From Muscardinus avellanarius (Eukaryota > Chordata > Mammalia > Rodentia > Gliridae), in the NCBI GenBank assembly GCA_963383645.1, contig OY726573.1, positions 21,920,845 through 21,984,844 of the forward strand: a stretch of 64,000 nt of DNA, read 5' to 3'. Positions 44,533 to 54,737 of the stretch are shown here, one piece after another. The first letter of the stretch is position 1. Each line of letters begins with the position of its first letter. Position numbers and translations under genes: made by a program. The notes below the pieces were generated by a model, which saw only the letters and a list, made by a program, of their open reading frames with translations, was not told the origin of the DNA and searched no databases.

Positions 44533-44757
44533 ATCCAGGTGTGGTGGCACATGCTTGTAATTCTAGTACTTGGAAGGCTGAGACAGGAGGATCACAAGTT
44601 TGCGGCCAGCCTTAGCTACTTAATGAGGCTCTCCACAGCTTAGTGAGACCATGTTTCAAAATAAAGAATAAAAAAACAAAAACAGGGCTGGAGGTGTAGC
44701 TCAGAGGTAGAAACTGTCCCTGGGTTCAAATTCCAGTTCTGAAAAAAAAAAAAAAAG
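44533..44757 (+). repeat. type A SINE
   Basis: Dimer with right half GGAGGTGTAGCTCAGAGG and an A16 tail. Confidence 0.78.
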
Positions 44758-44770
44758 AATATACACACTT

Positions 44771-45058
44771 CTTTGGATTTTTGTTTGTTTTATTTTGTTT
44801 ATTTGTTTTTGTAGTGTTAGGGATTGAACTCAGTTATACTCAGGAGCATTCTACCTCTGAATTACACCACCAGCCCTATTTTATTCTTTATTTTGAGAAA
44901 CAGAATCATGTTAAATTGCTGAGGCTGCCCTTGAACTTGTGATCTTCCTATCTCAGCCTCCTCTGAGTACTGGGATCACACATGTGCACTACCATGCCTG
45001 TTTGTTTGTTTGTTTGTTTGTTGTTTTTTTTAATACTGGAGATTGAACCCCCAGCAGC
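44771..45058 (-). repeat. old minus SINE and a right-half fragment
   Basis: 44810-44999 is a diverged dimer. (TTTG)n follows and 45032-45058 is a right-half start (TACTGGAGATTGAACCC). Confidence 0.65.
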
Positions 45059-45112
45059 TTTTTTACTTTTTCGGAACAAAATGCAATCTAACTATCTTTA
45101 AAACTGTTCTTC

Positions 45113-45302
45113 AGCCGGGCCTGGTAGCTCATGCTTGTAATCCCAGTACTTGGGAGACTGAGACAGGAGGCTCACAGGTTCATGGGCAGCCTCGGCTACT
45201 TAGTGAGGCCTCTGCAACTTAGTGAGATCCTGTTTCCAAATAAATTATAAAATAAGGCTGGGGTGTAGCCCAGAGATCGAAAGCCCCTGGGTTCCACCCC
45301 TC

Positions 45303-45345
<43 letters not shown>

Positions 45346-45772
45346 TAGTGCTGGATGTGGTGACATATGCTTATAATCTCAGTACTTGGGAGGCTAGACA
45401 GGAGGATCACAGGTTCAAGGCTAGCCTTAGCTACTTAGTGAGACCATCCACAATTTAGTGAGACCCTGTTTCAAAATAAAGAATAAAACACAAGCCGGGC
45501 ATGGGTGGCACACGCTTGTAATCCCAGCATTTGAGAGGCTGAGACAGGATGATTGGTTCGTGAACAGCGTCAGCTACTAAGTGAAGCCCTTTGCAACTCA
45601 GTGACACCCTGTTTCAAAATAAAGAATAAAAAATAGGGCTGGGGGTGTAGCTCAGAGATAGAATGCCCCTGGGCTCCATCCCCAGTACTGCAAAAAATAA
45701 ATAAATAAGTGAAATCAGTTGGAGTATAGGTCATTGGTAGAACCACCTCTGTGTCCAATCTCTAATACCACA
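45113..45772 (+). repeat. stack: type B with (CA)18 tail, type A left half, type A dimer, old right half
   Basis: Type B 45113-45306 with (CA)n 45307-45342. Type A left half 45349-45490. Type A dimer 45494-45703. Diverged right half 45715-45772. Confidence 0.78.
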
Positions 45773-45805
45773 AAACGGAAATAAATTGAAAGAGGGAATT
45801 AGATC

Positions 45806-46226
45806 CCAGAATGATAGTACAAACCTACTAACACCAGTACTTGGGAGGCTGAGACAAAATGATCACAAACATGAAGTCAGCCTCAGCGAGACCCTATTTC
45901 ATTTCTTTTTTTTTTTTTTTTTTTTTTTTTTTGGTAGTACTGGGAATGGAACCCAGGGGCATTCAACCTCAGAGCTATACCCCCAGCCCTGTTTGGTGGT
46001 TGTTGTTTTTTTTTTAATTCTTTATTTTGAAACAGGTTCTCACTAAGTATCTAAGGCTGTCCTCGAAATGCAATCCTCCTGTCTCAGACTCCCAAATGCT
46101 GGGATTACAAGCCATGTATCACCATGCCCAGCTGGGAGACCTTATTTCAAAAACAAAAATGTAAAGAGGCTGGGGATGTAGCTCAGTGGTAGAGCACTCC
46201 TGGGTTCAATCCCCAGTACCAAAAAA
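45806..46226 (+). repeat. sense B1-ID dimer holding a minus type A SINE
   Basis: The outer left half ends GAGACCCTATTTCA. The minus dimer is 45907-46133. GAGACCTTATTTCA follows, and the outer right half reads GGGGATGTAGCTCAGTGGTAG. Confidence 0.85.
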
Positions 46227-46254
46227 GGGAAATGGGGTTAGGCAGGAAGAAAAG

Positions 46255-46560
46255 GAATTGACATTTATTGACTAATAAATACATCAAGCACTTACCAAGG
46301 TGCTTTGACATATAAGATAAACATGGACATTTTTCTATGTTATATAACCTGTAGATTCTGGTGAAGATCATGCTCTGACCAATGGGGTCCAGGGATGCAT
46401 GATTCTATCACCCTGTAAAGGGAAGGAAGCAGCCACACTCTTCGTGAAGCTCATGAGCAGAAGGAAGACCTAAGATGGTCCTGCTTTGAGATCTGGGTTT
46501 TCTAAGTTCCACAACTTTAGTGTCAGCTAATTGCATTGCTTTTATTTGTACATTTCTTTT
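46255..46560. other. unique block, possible MIR relic at its start
   Basis: ACATTTATTGACTAATAAATAC and AAGCACTTACCAAGGTGC weakly resemble an antisense MIR 3' end. The rest is unassigned. Confidence 0.35.
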
Positions 46561-46565
46561 TGTTT

Positions 46566-47160
46566 CTCTCTCTCTCTGTCTCTCTGTCTCTCTCTCTCTC
46601 TTTTTTTTTTTATTTTTTTTTATTTTTTTTTTGCAGTACTAGGGATGGAACCCAGGGGCATTCTACCTCTGAGCTACACACTCAGCACTTTTTTTTTTTT
46701 TTTTTTTTTTTTTTGGTGGTACTGGGGTTCCTGGAAACCCTTCTACCTCCAGGCTATACTCCCAGACACCTATTTTTTATGTTTTTATTTGGAAACAGGG
46801 TCTCTTAAGCCAGCGAGGCTGGCTTCGAACCTGCATGATCCTCCTGTCTCCATCTCCCAAGCACGGGAATTACAAGCGTGCACCACCACTCCTGGCCTCA
46901 GCACCTTTTTTTATTATTCTTTATTTTGAAACAGGGTCTCAGTGAGTTGCAAAGGACCTCACTAAGTAACGCACACTGTGATCCTTCTGTCTCAGCCTCC
47001 CAAATGCTGGAATTACAAGTGTGCGCCACCATGCCTGGCCCTATTTTTTTATTTTTTATTTTGAAACAGGGTTTCACTGAGTTGCAAAGGGCCTCAGTAA
47101 GTAGCTGAGGCTGCCCATGAACTGCGATCCTCTGGTCTCAGCCTCTCGAATGCTGGGTGT
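46566..47160 (-). repeat. CT repeat, type A SINE with a type C SINE inside, then a left monomer
   Basis: (CT)n 46566-46602. Outer right half 46634-46689. Type C 46690-46891 (GGGGTTCCTGGAAACCC, CCAGCGAGGCTGGC). CTCAGCAC repeats and the outer left half runs to 47039. A further minus left monomer ends at 47160. Confidence 0.82.
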
Positions 47161-47415
47161 AATTCTCTTATTTATTTATATATTTGTTTACTTATTTATT
47201 GCGGTACTGGGGATTAAACTCAGGAGCATTCTACCTCTGAACTATACCCCCAGCCCTATTTTATTTCTTATTTTGAAAGAGAGTCTCGCTAAATTGTAGA
47301 GAACCTTGCAAAATTGCTGAAGCTGTCCACAAACCTGCAATCCTCCTGTCTCAGCCTCCCAAGTACTGGGATTACAAGTGAGTGCCACCATGCCCTGCTT
47401 TTTTGTAATTCTCAC
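47159..47415 (-). repeat. type A-like SINE with target duplication
   Basis: GTAATTCTC at 47159 and 47406 flanks a minus dimer with a TTTA-rich tail. Confidence 0.75.
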
Positions 47416-47469
47416 TGTCTCAATTTTTAGTGGGTCAGCATTATAAAATTATCCCCACTGTATAGAAGA

Positions 47470-47625
47470 AGTAGTTTAAGCTGGGCGTGGTGGCGCACAC
47501 TTGTAATCCCAGCATTCGGGAAGTTGAGACCAGAGGATCGCAGTTCGCGGACAGCCTTAGCTACTTAGTGAGGCCCTTTGCAACTCAGTGAGACCCTGTT
47601 TCAAAAAAAAAAAGACTAGAAGTAG
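47470..47625 (+). repeat. solitary type A left monomer
   Basis: Left half at 47478-47604 ending GAGACCCTGTTTC, then A11, with no right half. AGAAGTAG occurs on both sides. Confidence 0.75.
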
Positions 47626-48290
47626 CGTAACCTGTAAAAGAGCCCTTCCTGGGACCCAAGCCCATTAGCTTCCTCTTATCTCTTTCCTAGTTCTCCACAA
47701 GCTTGCTCCAGGAAGCTCCCATACCTCAGATAAAGTTGGTTTCTTAGCACCTTCCAGAAACAAAATTAAGTCATATTTCTTCTGTACTTTATACCAGTGT
47801 CCTTACTGCCGCCAGTCTGACTTGAGTGCCTGCTCTCTCCTCAAGATCTCAGTGCACTGCCCAAGGAGCAGTGTGCCCAAGCTTTGCTGCTCTCAGAAGG
47901 GTTCCTGTGGAACTCTCCTTCCAGGTCAGCACACTTAACTCCAGACTAGGGTCAGTCTGTCTGAATGTCAGCATTCCAGTTGCACCCCCTCTCGCCCCCA
48001 CCAGAGGCTTCTGCAGCTTTTTACTCACAAACATAAATAAATCTCACTACTGGCCTCTGGGCCCCACAGCGGCATGCTTCCCCCTTCTCCCCAAGCGTTT
48101 CATGGCGGTGAATAGGGACTTGGCATTCTCCCCACCGACATCACTTTTTCACTCCCTGCGCATCCTGTGTCCCTCTCTCACCGTGCGACCCAGAGATCAG
48201 AATGGGACGTGACAGCCAGCACAGGCGCCGTGCACAGCTGCCAGGAATCTGACGGGTAAAATCTGGAAAAGTTGGGAGGGCAGATGCTAA

Positions 48291-48332
<42 letters not shown>

Positions 48333-49930
48333 GCACTCAGAAAGAGACGGAAATGCAGACACTCGCGGAAGAGTGCCTGGACTCCCAAGCCCATTCTTTT
48401 TAGGGGAACTGAGCCAGTCTCGTGACCCAGGTGTGAACCCCCAAGGCCGACTGGCACCCCAGGAGAAGAGACAGCAGCCTTGTCTAATCTAGATTTCTTT
48501 CGTGAGGCATGTGGGGAACAGGAAGCAGTTGTGTGGTGACTCACTGGGCAGAGCCAGGTTAAGGGAAGTTGTCTGCGGGTGTCCCTGGGACCGGATGAGG
48601 GCAGCCCAGCTTGGACCACCCACACACAGCCTGGCCCTACGCCCCCTCGCCCCACTCCACCCCGGGGAACCAGCAAAGCTTCCACCTCCCAAAGAGGCTG
48701 TAACCAGTTCACCTTTCGTGCCACAGAGCTCCAAGAACCCAGAAAAGTTAGAGCTTCACTGCCTCGCCCCTAGGTTTTGCTTCTTTCCTATCATCAGAAC
48801 ACTGAGGTGGGCTCACTTTGCCTCCATCCTCCCTCTGCCACCTGGCTTAAAGGCTCTCCTGCCTGCTGCCAGCATAAAGATCTTAGGAGCTAATTGTTCA
48901 CACGGGGTGAAAGATGGCAGCTAGTTCCACTTCTTTAATGGAGTTGAACTAGGGCTGGAGTGTCATTTCTCAAGGCAAGAAAACTGAAATGTGAGAGGAG
49001 TGGCAGAGGTGTGGTTAGGTGCAGATGGGTGCTCAGTTAAGACCTGGCCCATCACTACAGGTGCCAGAGTCCCTATCCTCCCTGAGCCCTGCGGCAGTGC
49101 GTGTTCTATTCCCTCACCCAGAAAGACAGATTTGGGGCCCAGGGGCCCAGGAAAAGCATTGCTGGCTGCAGAACACTATGTGGAGAACAGCAGCCTGGGA
49201 AGAGGGGCAACGGGAATGGAATGCCGATGCTCCCTCTGACGTGGAAGGCAGTAGAGCCCAAGTGTTCTCTTCCTGTTCCTATAAAATGCCCAGGCCAAGA
49301 TTGGTGGGACATGTGTCACCTCCTGTTGGCAGCCCTCTGGGGAGAGGCAGTGACCCAGGTACCCTGGGAAGGGGGCCGGTGCTGGCGGTACAGTCAGTGA
49401 GAGCCCTCAGCAGCCCGCCTCCCAGCTGCATTTCTCATGCTGCCAGCACCCTGTGGCCCGTGCCTTCCACCAGCCGTGGTGGCAGTGGCAGCAACAACTG
49501 ACTCATAGGGAGAGGTCCTCTAGAGGTCACCGAGAAACCACCTCGACCGTGTGAAGGCATGCCCTTTCAGTTTTACTGTCGCCGTCAGTGGAGCCTGAGC
49601 AGCCTCCTCGCTGTCTGTTGGTGGCCAGGCCTAGCGCCCTGGGCCCCTTCTCAGTTGGCACGCACACACTCACCCAGCCCATGCCCATGTTTGTGTCCCT
49701 GTGGTTGCTGTGTGGCAGAAGGGCATGAGGGAGCCGGGACCTGCCTGCCTGCCCTGCCAGGTCTGAGTTTGTTCCCACAAGCTCCCTACACAGGAGCACA
49801 CTGGGCACGTGCCAGCAGACCAGTTCACCTCTTGGCCATGATCCCCAGAAGGGGAATAGCACAGTAATGACCGTGATCTACAGCAACACATATACCTAGA
49901 GCCTGTCGCCAACCGCGCTGCCACACTTAA
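47626..49930. other. 2.3-kb SINE-free, GC-rich block
   Basis: Apart from a (CA)18 at 48292-48328 there is no repeat. Overlapping frames up to 160 codons on both strands reflect GC content. None has a recognisable domain. Confidence 0.65.
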
Positions 49931-50155
49931 GGCTGTCGGACCTGCCGGGTGTGGGAGCACGCGATTGTAATCCCTGCGCTGGGGAGGCTGAGACAGGAGG
50001 ATCACGCAGGTTCGAAGCCAGCCTCAGCTACTCAGTGAGACCCTGTTTCCAAATAAAGTATAAAATAGGTCTGGGAGTGTAGCCCAGAGGTAGAAAGCCT
50101 CTGGGTTCCACCTCCAGTACCACCAAAAAAGAAAAAAAAAAGACTGTCGGACCTG
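49931..50155 (+). repeat. type B SINE with target duplication
   Basis: Element 49945-50141, flanked by GGCTGTCGGACCTG and GACTGTCGGACCTG. Confidence 0.9.
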
Positions 50156-50318
50156 AAAACATTGGGCTTTCACAGATGTCCTTGAAGCTTCCCTGAGAGA
50201 TAAGAAAGGCCAGGGAATAGACAAGCCCTGGGCTCTGTACCTTCCAAAGAGTGAGGGTGGTGTGCAGAGTATTGGTGCTGTGTGAGTGATTGTTAAGTGA
50301 TGTAGGGGAGACACCTTA

Positions 50319-50675
50319 ACTGTGTGTGTGTCTGTCTGTCTGTCTGTCTGTCTATCTGTGCAGTACTAGGGATTGAACCCAGGGGCATTCTACCTCTGAG
50401 CTACACCCTCAGCCCTATTTTTTTTCTTTATTTTTGAAACTGGGTCTCACTGAGTTGGAAAGGGCCTCACTAAGTAGATGAAACAGTCTGCAAACCATGA
50501 TCCTCTCATCTCAGCCTCCCAAATGCTGGGCTTACAAATGTGTGCCACTACACCCAGCTTGTTCTTTATTTTGAAGCAGAACCTCACTAAGTTGTGCAGG
50601 GCCTCACTAAGTAGCTGAGGCTGGCCACGAACCTGCAATCCTCCTGTCTCAGCCTCCCAAGTACTACAACCTGGC
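50319..50675 (-). repeat. TGTC repeat, type A SINE and a left monomer
   Basis: (TG)n/(TCTG)n 50321-50356 passes into a minus dimer (50359-50560), then a minus left monomer (50563-50675). Confidence 0.78.
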
Positions 50676-50828
50676 TTGATACTGAATTTTTATTATGGCA
50701 ATTCATCCTGTACTAGTAAACATATGACTAAGCTATCAAATATTTGACACCCAGATAGTGATGCTGAGCAAGAGGCTAAACAGAAAGGTGACTTGACTTA
50801 AGGTCAGTTATTTGGTTAGGATTTTTGT

Positions 50829-51121
50829 TTGGTACTGAGGATTGAACCCTGAGATGTTCTACCTCCAAGATATACCCCCAGCCGGGCGTGGTGGCACACA
50901 CTTTGTAATCCCAGCATTCGGGAGGCTGAGACCGTAGGATCACAGTTCGTGGACAGCCTCAGCTATTTAGTGAGGCCCTCTGCAACTTAGTGAGACCCTG
51001 TTTCAAAATAAAGAAAAAATAGGGCTGAGGAGTGTAGCTCAAGGTCAAATGCCCCTGGGTTCTATCCCCAGACCTGAAAAAGAAAAAGAAAAAAAAAAAA
51101 AATATATATATATATATATAA
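50829..51121 (+). repeat. minus right-half fragment abutting a sense type A' SINE
   Basis: 50829-50882 is minus (GGTACTGAGGATTGAACCC). The sense dimer 50881-51098 ends CCAGACC and an A-rich tail that becomes (AT)n at 51102-51121. Confidence 0.78.
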
Positions 51122-51123
51122 AT

Positions 51124-51560
51124 TTTTTGGTGGTACAGGGGTTCCTGGAAACCCTTCTACCTCCGGGCTACCCTCCAGACCTATTTTATACATTTTTTTT
51201 TAACAGGGTCTCTTAAGCCAGCACGGCTGGCTTCGAACATGTGCGATCCTCCTATCTCTGCCTCCCAAGTGCAGGGATTACAAGCGTGCACCACCATACC
51301 CAGCTTAATTTTTATTTTTTATTTAATTAAAAAATTTTTTTTTAATTTTTGTTGCACTGGGGATGGAACCCAAGGGCTTTACACCTCCGGGCTACATTTC
51401 CAGACCTATTTTATATTTTTGTTTGGAAACAGGATCTCACTAAGCTGATGAGAGCCTCTCTAAGTAGCCGAGGCTGGCTTCGAACCTGTGCGATCCTCCT
51501 GTTTCATCCTCCCAAGTATTGGGATTACAAGCATGCACCACCACACCCAGCTTAATTTTT

Positions 51561-51596
<36 letters not shown>

Positions 51597-52162
51597 TTTT
51601 TGTGGTACTAGGGGTGGAACCCAGGAGCTTTTTCTACCTCCAGGCTATACTCCCAGACCTATTTTATACTTTATTTGGAAACAGGGTCTCACTAAGTTGC
51701 TGAGAGCCTCACTCAGTAGCTGAGGCTCGCTTCAAACCTGTGCGATCCTCCTATCTCAGTGTCCCAAGCACTGGGATTACAACTGTGCACCACCACAACC
51801 AGTTTATTTTTTTATTTTTATTTTTTTTTTTGGTGGTGGTACTGGGAGTAGACACCAGGGGCCTTCTACCTCTGGGCTACATTCCCAGACCTATTTTATA
51901 TTTTATTTGGAAACAGGGTCTCACTAAGTTGCTGAGAGCCTCACTAAGTAGCTGAGGCTGGCTTCGAACCTGTGCGATCCTCCTGTCTCAGCCTCCCAAG
52001 CGCGGGGATTACAAGCGTGCGCCACCATGCCCGGCCAACCAGCTTATTTTTTATTTTGAAACTGGGTCTCATTAAGTTACTAAGGTTGGCCTTGAATCTG
52101 TAATCTTCATGTCTCAGCCTCCCAAGTACCAGGATTACAGGTATATACCACTGTGCTCTGCT
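51124..52162 (-). repeat. serial array of minus SINEs: C, B, B, B, left monomer
   Basis: Type C 51124-51306. Type B 51340-51552, 51597-51800 and 51828-52036. Left monomer 52041-52162. CAGCTTAATTTTTATT is exact at 51301 and 51549. Related CCAGTTTATTTT and CCAGCTTATTTT strings stand at 51799 and 52039. Confidence 0.85.
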
Positions 52163-52262
52163 CAAATCAATTTGAAGAAAAATATGAAGTCAGTGAGAAT
52201 ATTACTTGTATAGGGTTGTAGCAAAATTGAACAGAAAAGATCAGTGTTTAAGAAAGACTGAC

Positions 52263-52818
52263 AGGCCAGGCGTGATGGCGCATGCTTGTAATGCCAGTAC
52301 TTGGGAGGCTGAGACAGGAGAATCATAGGTTCAAGGCCAGCCTCAGCAACTTAGTGAGGACCTCTGCAATTTAGTGAGACCCTGTTTCAAGATAAATAAT
52401 AAAAAGTAGGGCTGGGGCTATAGCTCAGAAATAGAATGCCCCTGGGTTCAATCTCCAGTACCGCATAAATTAAATAAATTAATAAATAAATAAATGACAG
52501 ATATCAGGTGTAGTGGTGCACACATGTAATTCCAGTTTTGGGGATGCAGAGACAGGAGGATCACAGGTTTAAGAACAGTCTTAGCAATTTAATGAGACTC
52601 TGTTTAAAAAATAATTAAGCTGCCGGGCATGGTGGCGCACATTTGTAATCCCAGCACTTGGGAGGCTGAGACAGAAGGACTGCACAAGTTCAAAGCCAGC
52701 CTCAGCTACTTAGGCTCTCAGCAACTTAGTGAGACCCTGTTTCCAAATAAAATATAAAAAAGGTCTGGGAATATAGCCTGGAGGTAGAAAAGCCTCTGGG
52801 TTCCACCCTCAGTACCAC

Positions 52819-52848
<30 letters not shown>
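52263..52848 (+). repeat. type A SINE, left monomer and type B SINE in series
   Basis: Type A 52263-52499 with an AAATAAAT tail. Old left monomer 52500-52618. Type B 52621-52846 with an A30 tail. Confidence 0.8.
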
Positions 52849-52850
<2 letters not shown>

Positions 52851-53012
52851 GCAAAGTCAATCGCTAAGACAAACATGAGGAGGAAGGGGGAAGGAATGGG
52901 ATGGGAATTGGATAGGGCTAAATGGGTATTGTGTGCATGTATGCCTCCACCATCTTATACCCAACTAAGATATATGACTACAATGCACCAATCAAAATTT
53001 TTAAAAAAATAA
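52849..53012 (+). repeat. possible LINE-1 or other retroelement 3' end
   Basis: A purine-rich stretch (GAGGAGGAAGGGGGAAGG), then unique bases, then CCAATCAAAATTTTTAAAAAAA. The layout resembles a LINE-1 3' end but I cannot name it. Confidence 0.35.
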
Positions 53013-53400
53013 GCCGAGTGTGGTGGTGCACACTTGTAATCACAGCATTTGGGAGGCTGAGACCAGAGGATCGCAGTTTGTGGACAAGCCTCAGCTACTT
53101 AGGCCCTCCGCATGTTAGTGGGACCCTCTTTCAAAATAAAGAATAAGTTGGGCATGGTGATGCATGCTTGTAATCCTAGCATTTGGGAGGCTGAGACAGG
53201 AGGATCTCCGTTCGAGGACAGCCTCAGCTACTTAGGCTCTTCACAAGTCAGTGAAACCATGTTTTGAATAAAAATACAGGGCTGGAGATGTAGCTCAAAG
53301 GGAGAATACCCCTGGGTTCCATCCCCAGATGTGCAGAAAAAAAAAAATAGGGCAGAGGGTGTAGCTGGGAGGTCAGATGCCCCTGGGTTCCGTCCAGAGA
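53013..53400 (+). repeat. type A' SINE with a type A SINE in its linker
   Basis: Outer left half to CAAAATAAAGAATAA at 53146. Inner dimer 53147-53343. Outer right half GGGCAGAGGGTGTAGC with GGTCAGATGCC. Confidence 0.8.
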
Positions 53401-53582
53401 GCGGTGTCAGAGTTATGCTCAGGCTAGTAGTTGCTCTTTTGGGTCTCGTTTCATCTCACTGTATGGGCTCCTCCGGCTTCCGGAGACTGGTTGTTAGTTG
53501 TCAGCTTGCTTGTTTGTTTTTTTTTTTTTTTGTAGTGTTTGAGTTTAACTTCATTAGGGTTTTTCTGTTTTTGTTTTTTTTT

Positions 53583-53646
53583 TTCTATTTTATGGTACTG
53601 GAATTGGACCCAGGGGCATTCTACCTCTGAGCTACAACGCCAGCCC

Positions 53647-53680
<34 letters not shown>

Positions 53681-53988
53681 GTGGTACTGGGGTTCCTGGA
53701 AGCCCTTCTACCTCCGGGCTACACTCCCAGACCTATTTTTACATTTTTTTTTTTTTAAATTTGGAAACAGGGTCTCCTAAGCCAGCGCAGGGCTGGCTTT
53801 GAACCTGCGCGATCCTCCTGTCTCTGCCTCCCAAGCGCGGGGATTACAAGCGTGCGCCACCATGCCCGGCTTTATTTTTTATTTTGAAACAGGGTCTCAC
53901 TAAGTAGCTGAGGCTGGCTGCGAACCTAGGATCCTCCTGTCTCAGCCTCCAGTTACTGGGATTACAAGCGCGCGCCATCATGCCCAGC
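53583..53988 (-). repeat. type A SINE split by a type C SINE
   Basis: Outer right half 53593-53650. Type C 53651-53871 (GGGGTTCCTGGAAGCCC, GCCAGCGCAGGGCTGGC). Outer left half 53872-53988. Confidence 0.88.
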
Positions 53989-54039
53989 TCTCTCCCTTCT
54001 TGATTTAGCCCACAGTCTTACTTTCAGAGACTTTTTTTC

Positions 54040-54319
54040 CCCCCCAGTACTGAGGATTGAACCCAGGGGCATTTAACCTCCAAGCTATTCTACCCCCAGT
54101 CCTATTTTTTATTCTTCTTTTTGGGGAAGGGGTACTAGGAATGAAACGCACGGCACAGGGACATTCTACCTCCAAACCATAACCCCAGCCCTACTTTATT
54201 TTATTTAGAAACAGGGTCTCACTGAGTTGATGAGAGTCGTCTCAGAACTTGCTGAGGCTGTCCTTGAAACTGTGATCCTCCCAAGTACTGGGATTACAAG
54301 CGTGTGCCATCACACCTGG
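54040..54319 (-). repeat. minus right half and a type A SINE, 265 bp before an SMG6 exon
   Basis: 54045-54115 is an old right half. 54130-54319 is a diverged type A dimer. Confidence 0.72.
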
Positions 54320-54583
54320 ATGAGACCTGTTATTTTTAATACCATCAGAGGCCTTTCTAAGTCCCAGGCAGGGTTTAGTAATGCCTTATCTTCTGGGCCA
54401 TTTGGTCTGTGGTGATTTTGATGTATAGCTGTGTTCAGCCCTGGGGCCTGTCCCTTAGTCCTGACAGGCTTAAAGGGAAGAGGTGTGTGGGGCAAGGTGC
54501 TGGCACACCAAGTCAGGGCCCTGGCTCACCACAAGCTTGCCTGCTCACTCTCTAGCTCCCTCACCAATTTTTTGTCCTTGTAG

Positions 54584-54737
54584 GCTGTCCTGGAGGACCA
54601 GAGTCAGATGAGGCAGATGGAGCTGGAGATCAGGCCCTTGTTCCTCGTACCAGATACCAACGGCTTCATTGATCACCTGGCCAGTCTGACGCGGCTGCTA
54701 GAAAGCCGGAAGTACATCCTGGTGGTGCCCCTCATTG
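54584..54737 (+). CDS. SMG6: SMG6 coding exon (about residues 1228-1279), start of the PIN domain
   Basis: The 154-bp exon starts in phase 0 with AVLEDQSQMRQMELEIRPLF and ends after the first base of the valine codon at 1279. It contains the first core of the PIN nuclease fold. LVPDTNGFIDHL carries the aspartate at 1251, a metal-binding catalytic residue of human SMG6. It is followed by the helix LESRKYIL and the strand VVPLI. The acceptor is TTGTCCTTGTAG and the donor is ATTG|GTGAGC. A frame starting at the internal ATG at 54608 continues into the intron, but splicing at 54737 is required to reach VINELDGL in the next exon. The 18-kb intron before it is the largest complete one in the window. 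Confidence 0.95.

Larger units (their letters stand above)
36544..54583 (+). other. SMG6: SMG6 intron, 18.0 kb
   Basis: GT-AG intron in phase 0. It combines dense SINE stacks (36.9-37.4, 38.4-41.8, 44.5-47.6, 49.9-54.3 kb) with two conspicuously SINE-free blocks (42.27-44.53 and 47.62-49.94 kb) and relic L2 and MIR copies. No open frame in it resembles a known protein. Confidence 0.85.

Noticed and set aside
46160..46226. tRNA-like sequence (GATGTAGCTCAGTGGTAGAGC, GGGTTCAATCCCC)
   Set aside because: It has tRNA-Ala-like boxes but lacks the anticodon arm and acceptor pairing, and is the right half of a B1-ID SINE. The same applies to all other tRNA-like hits here.
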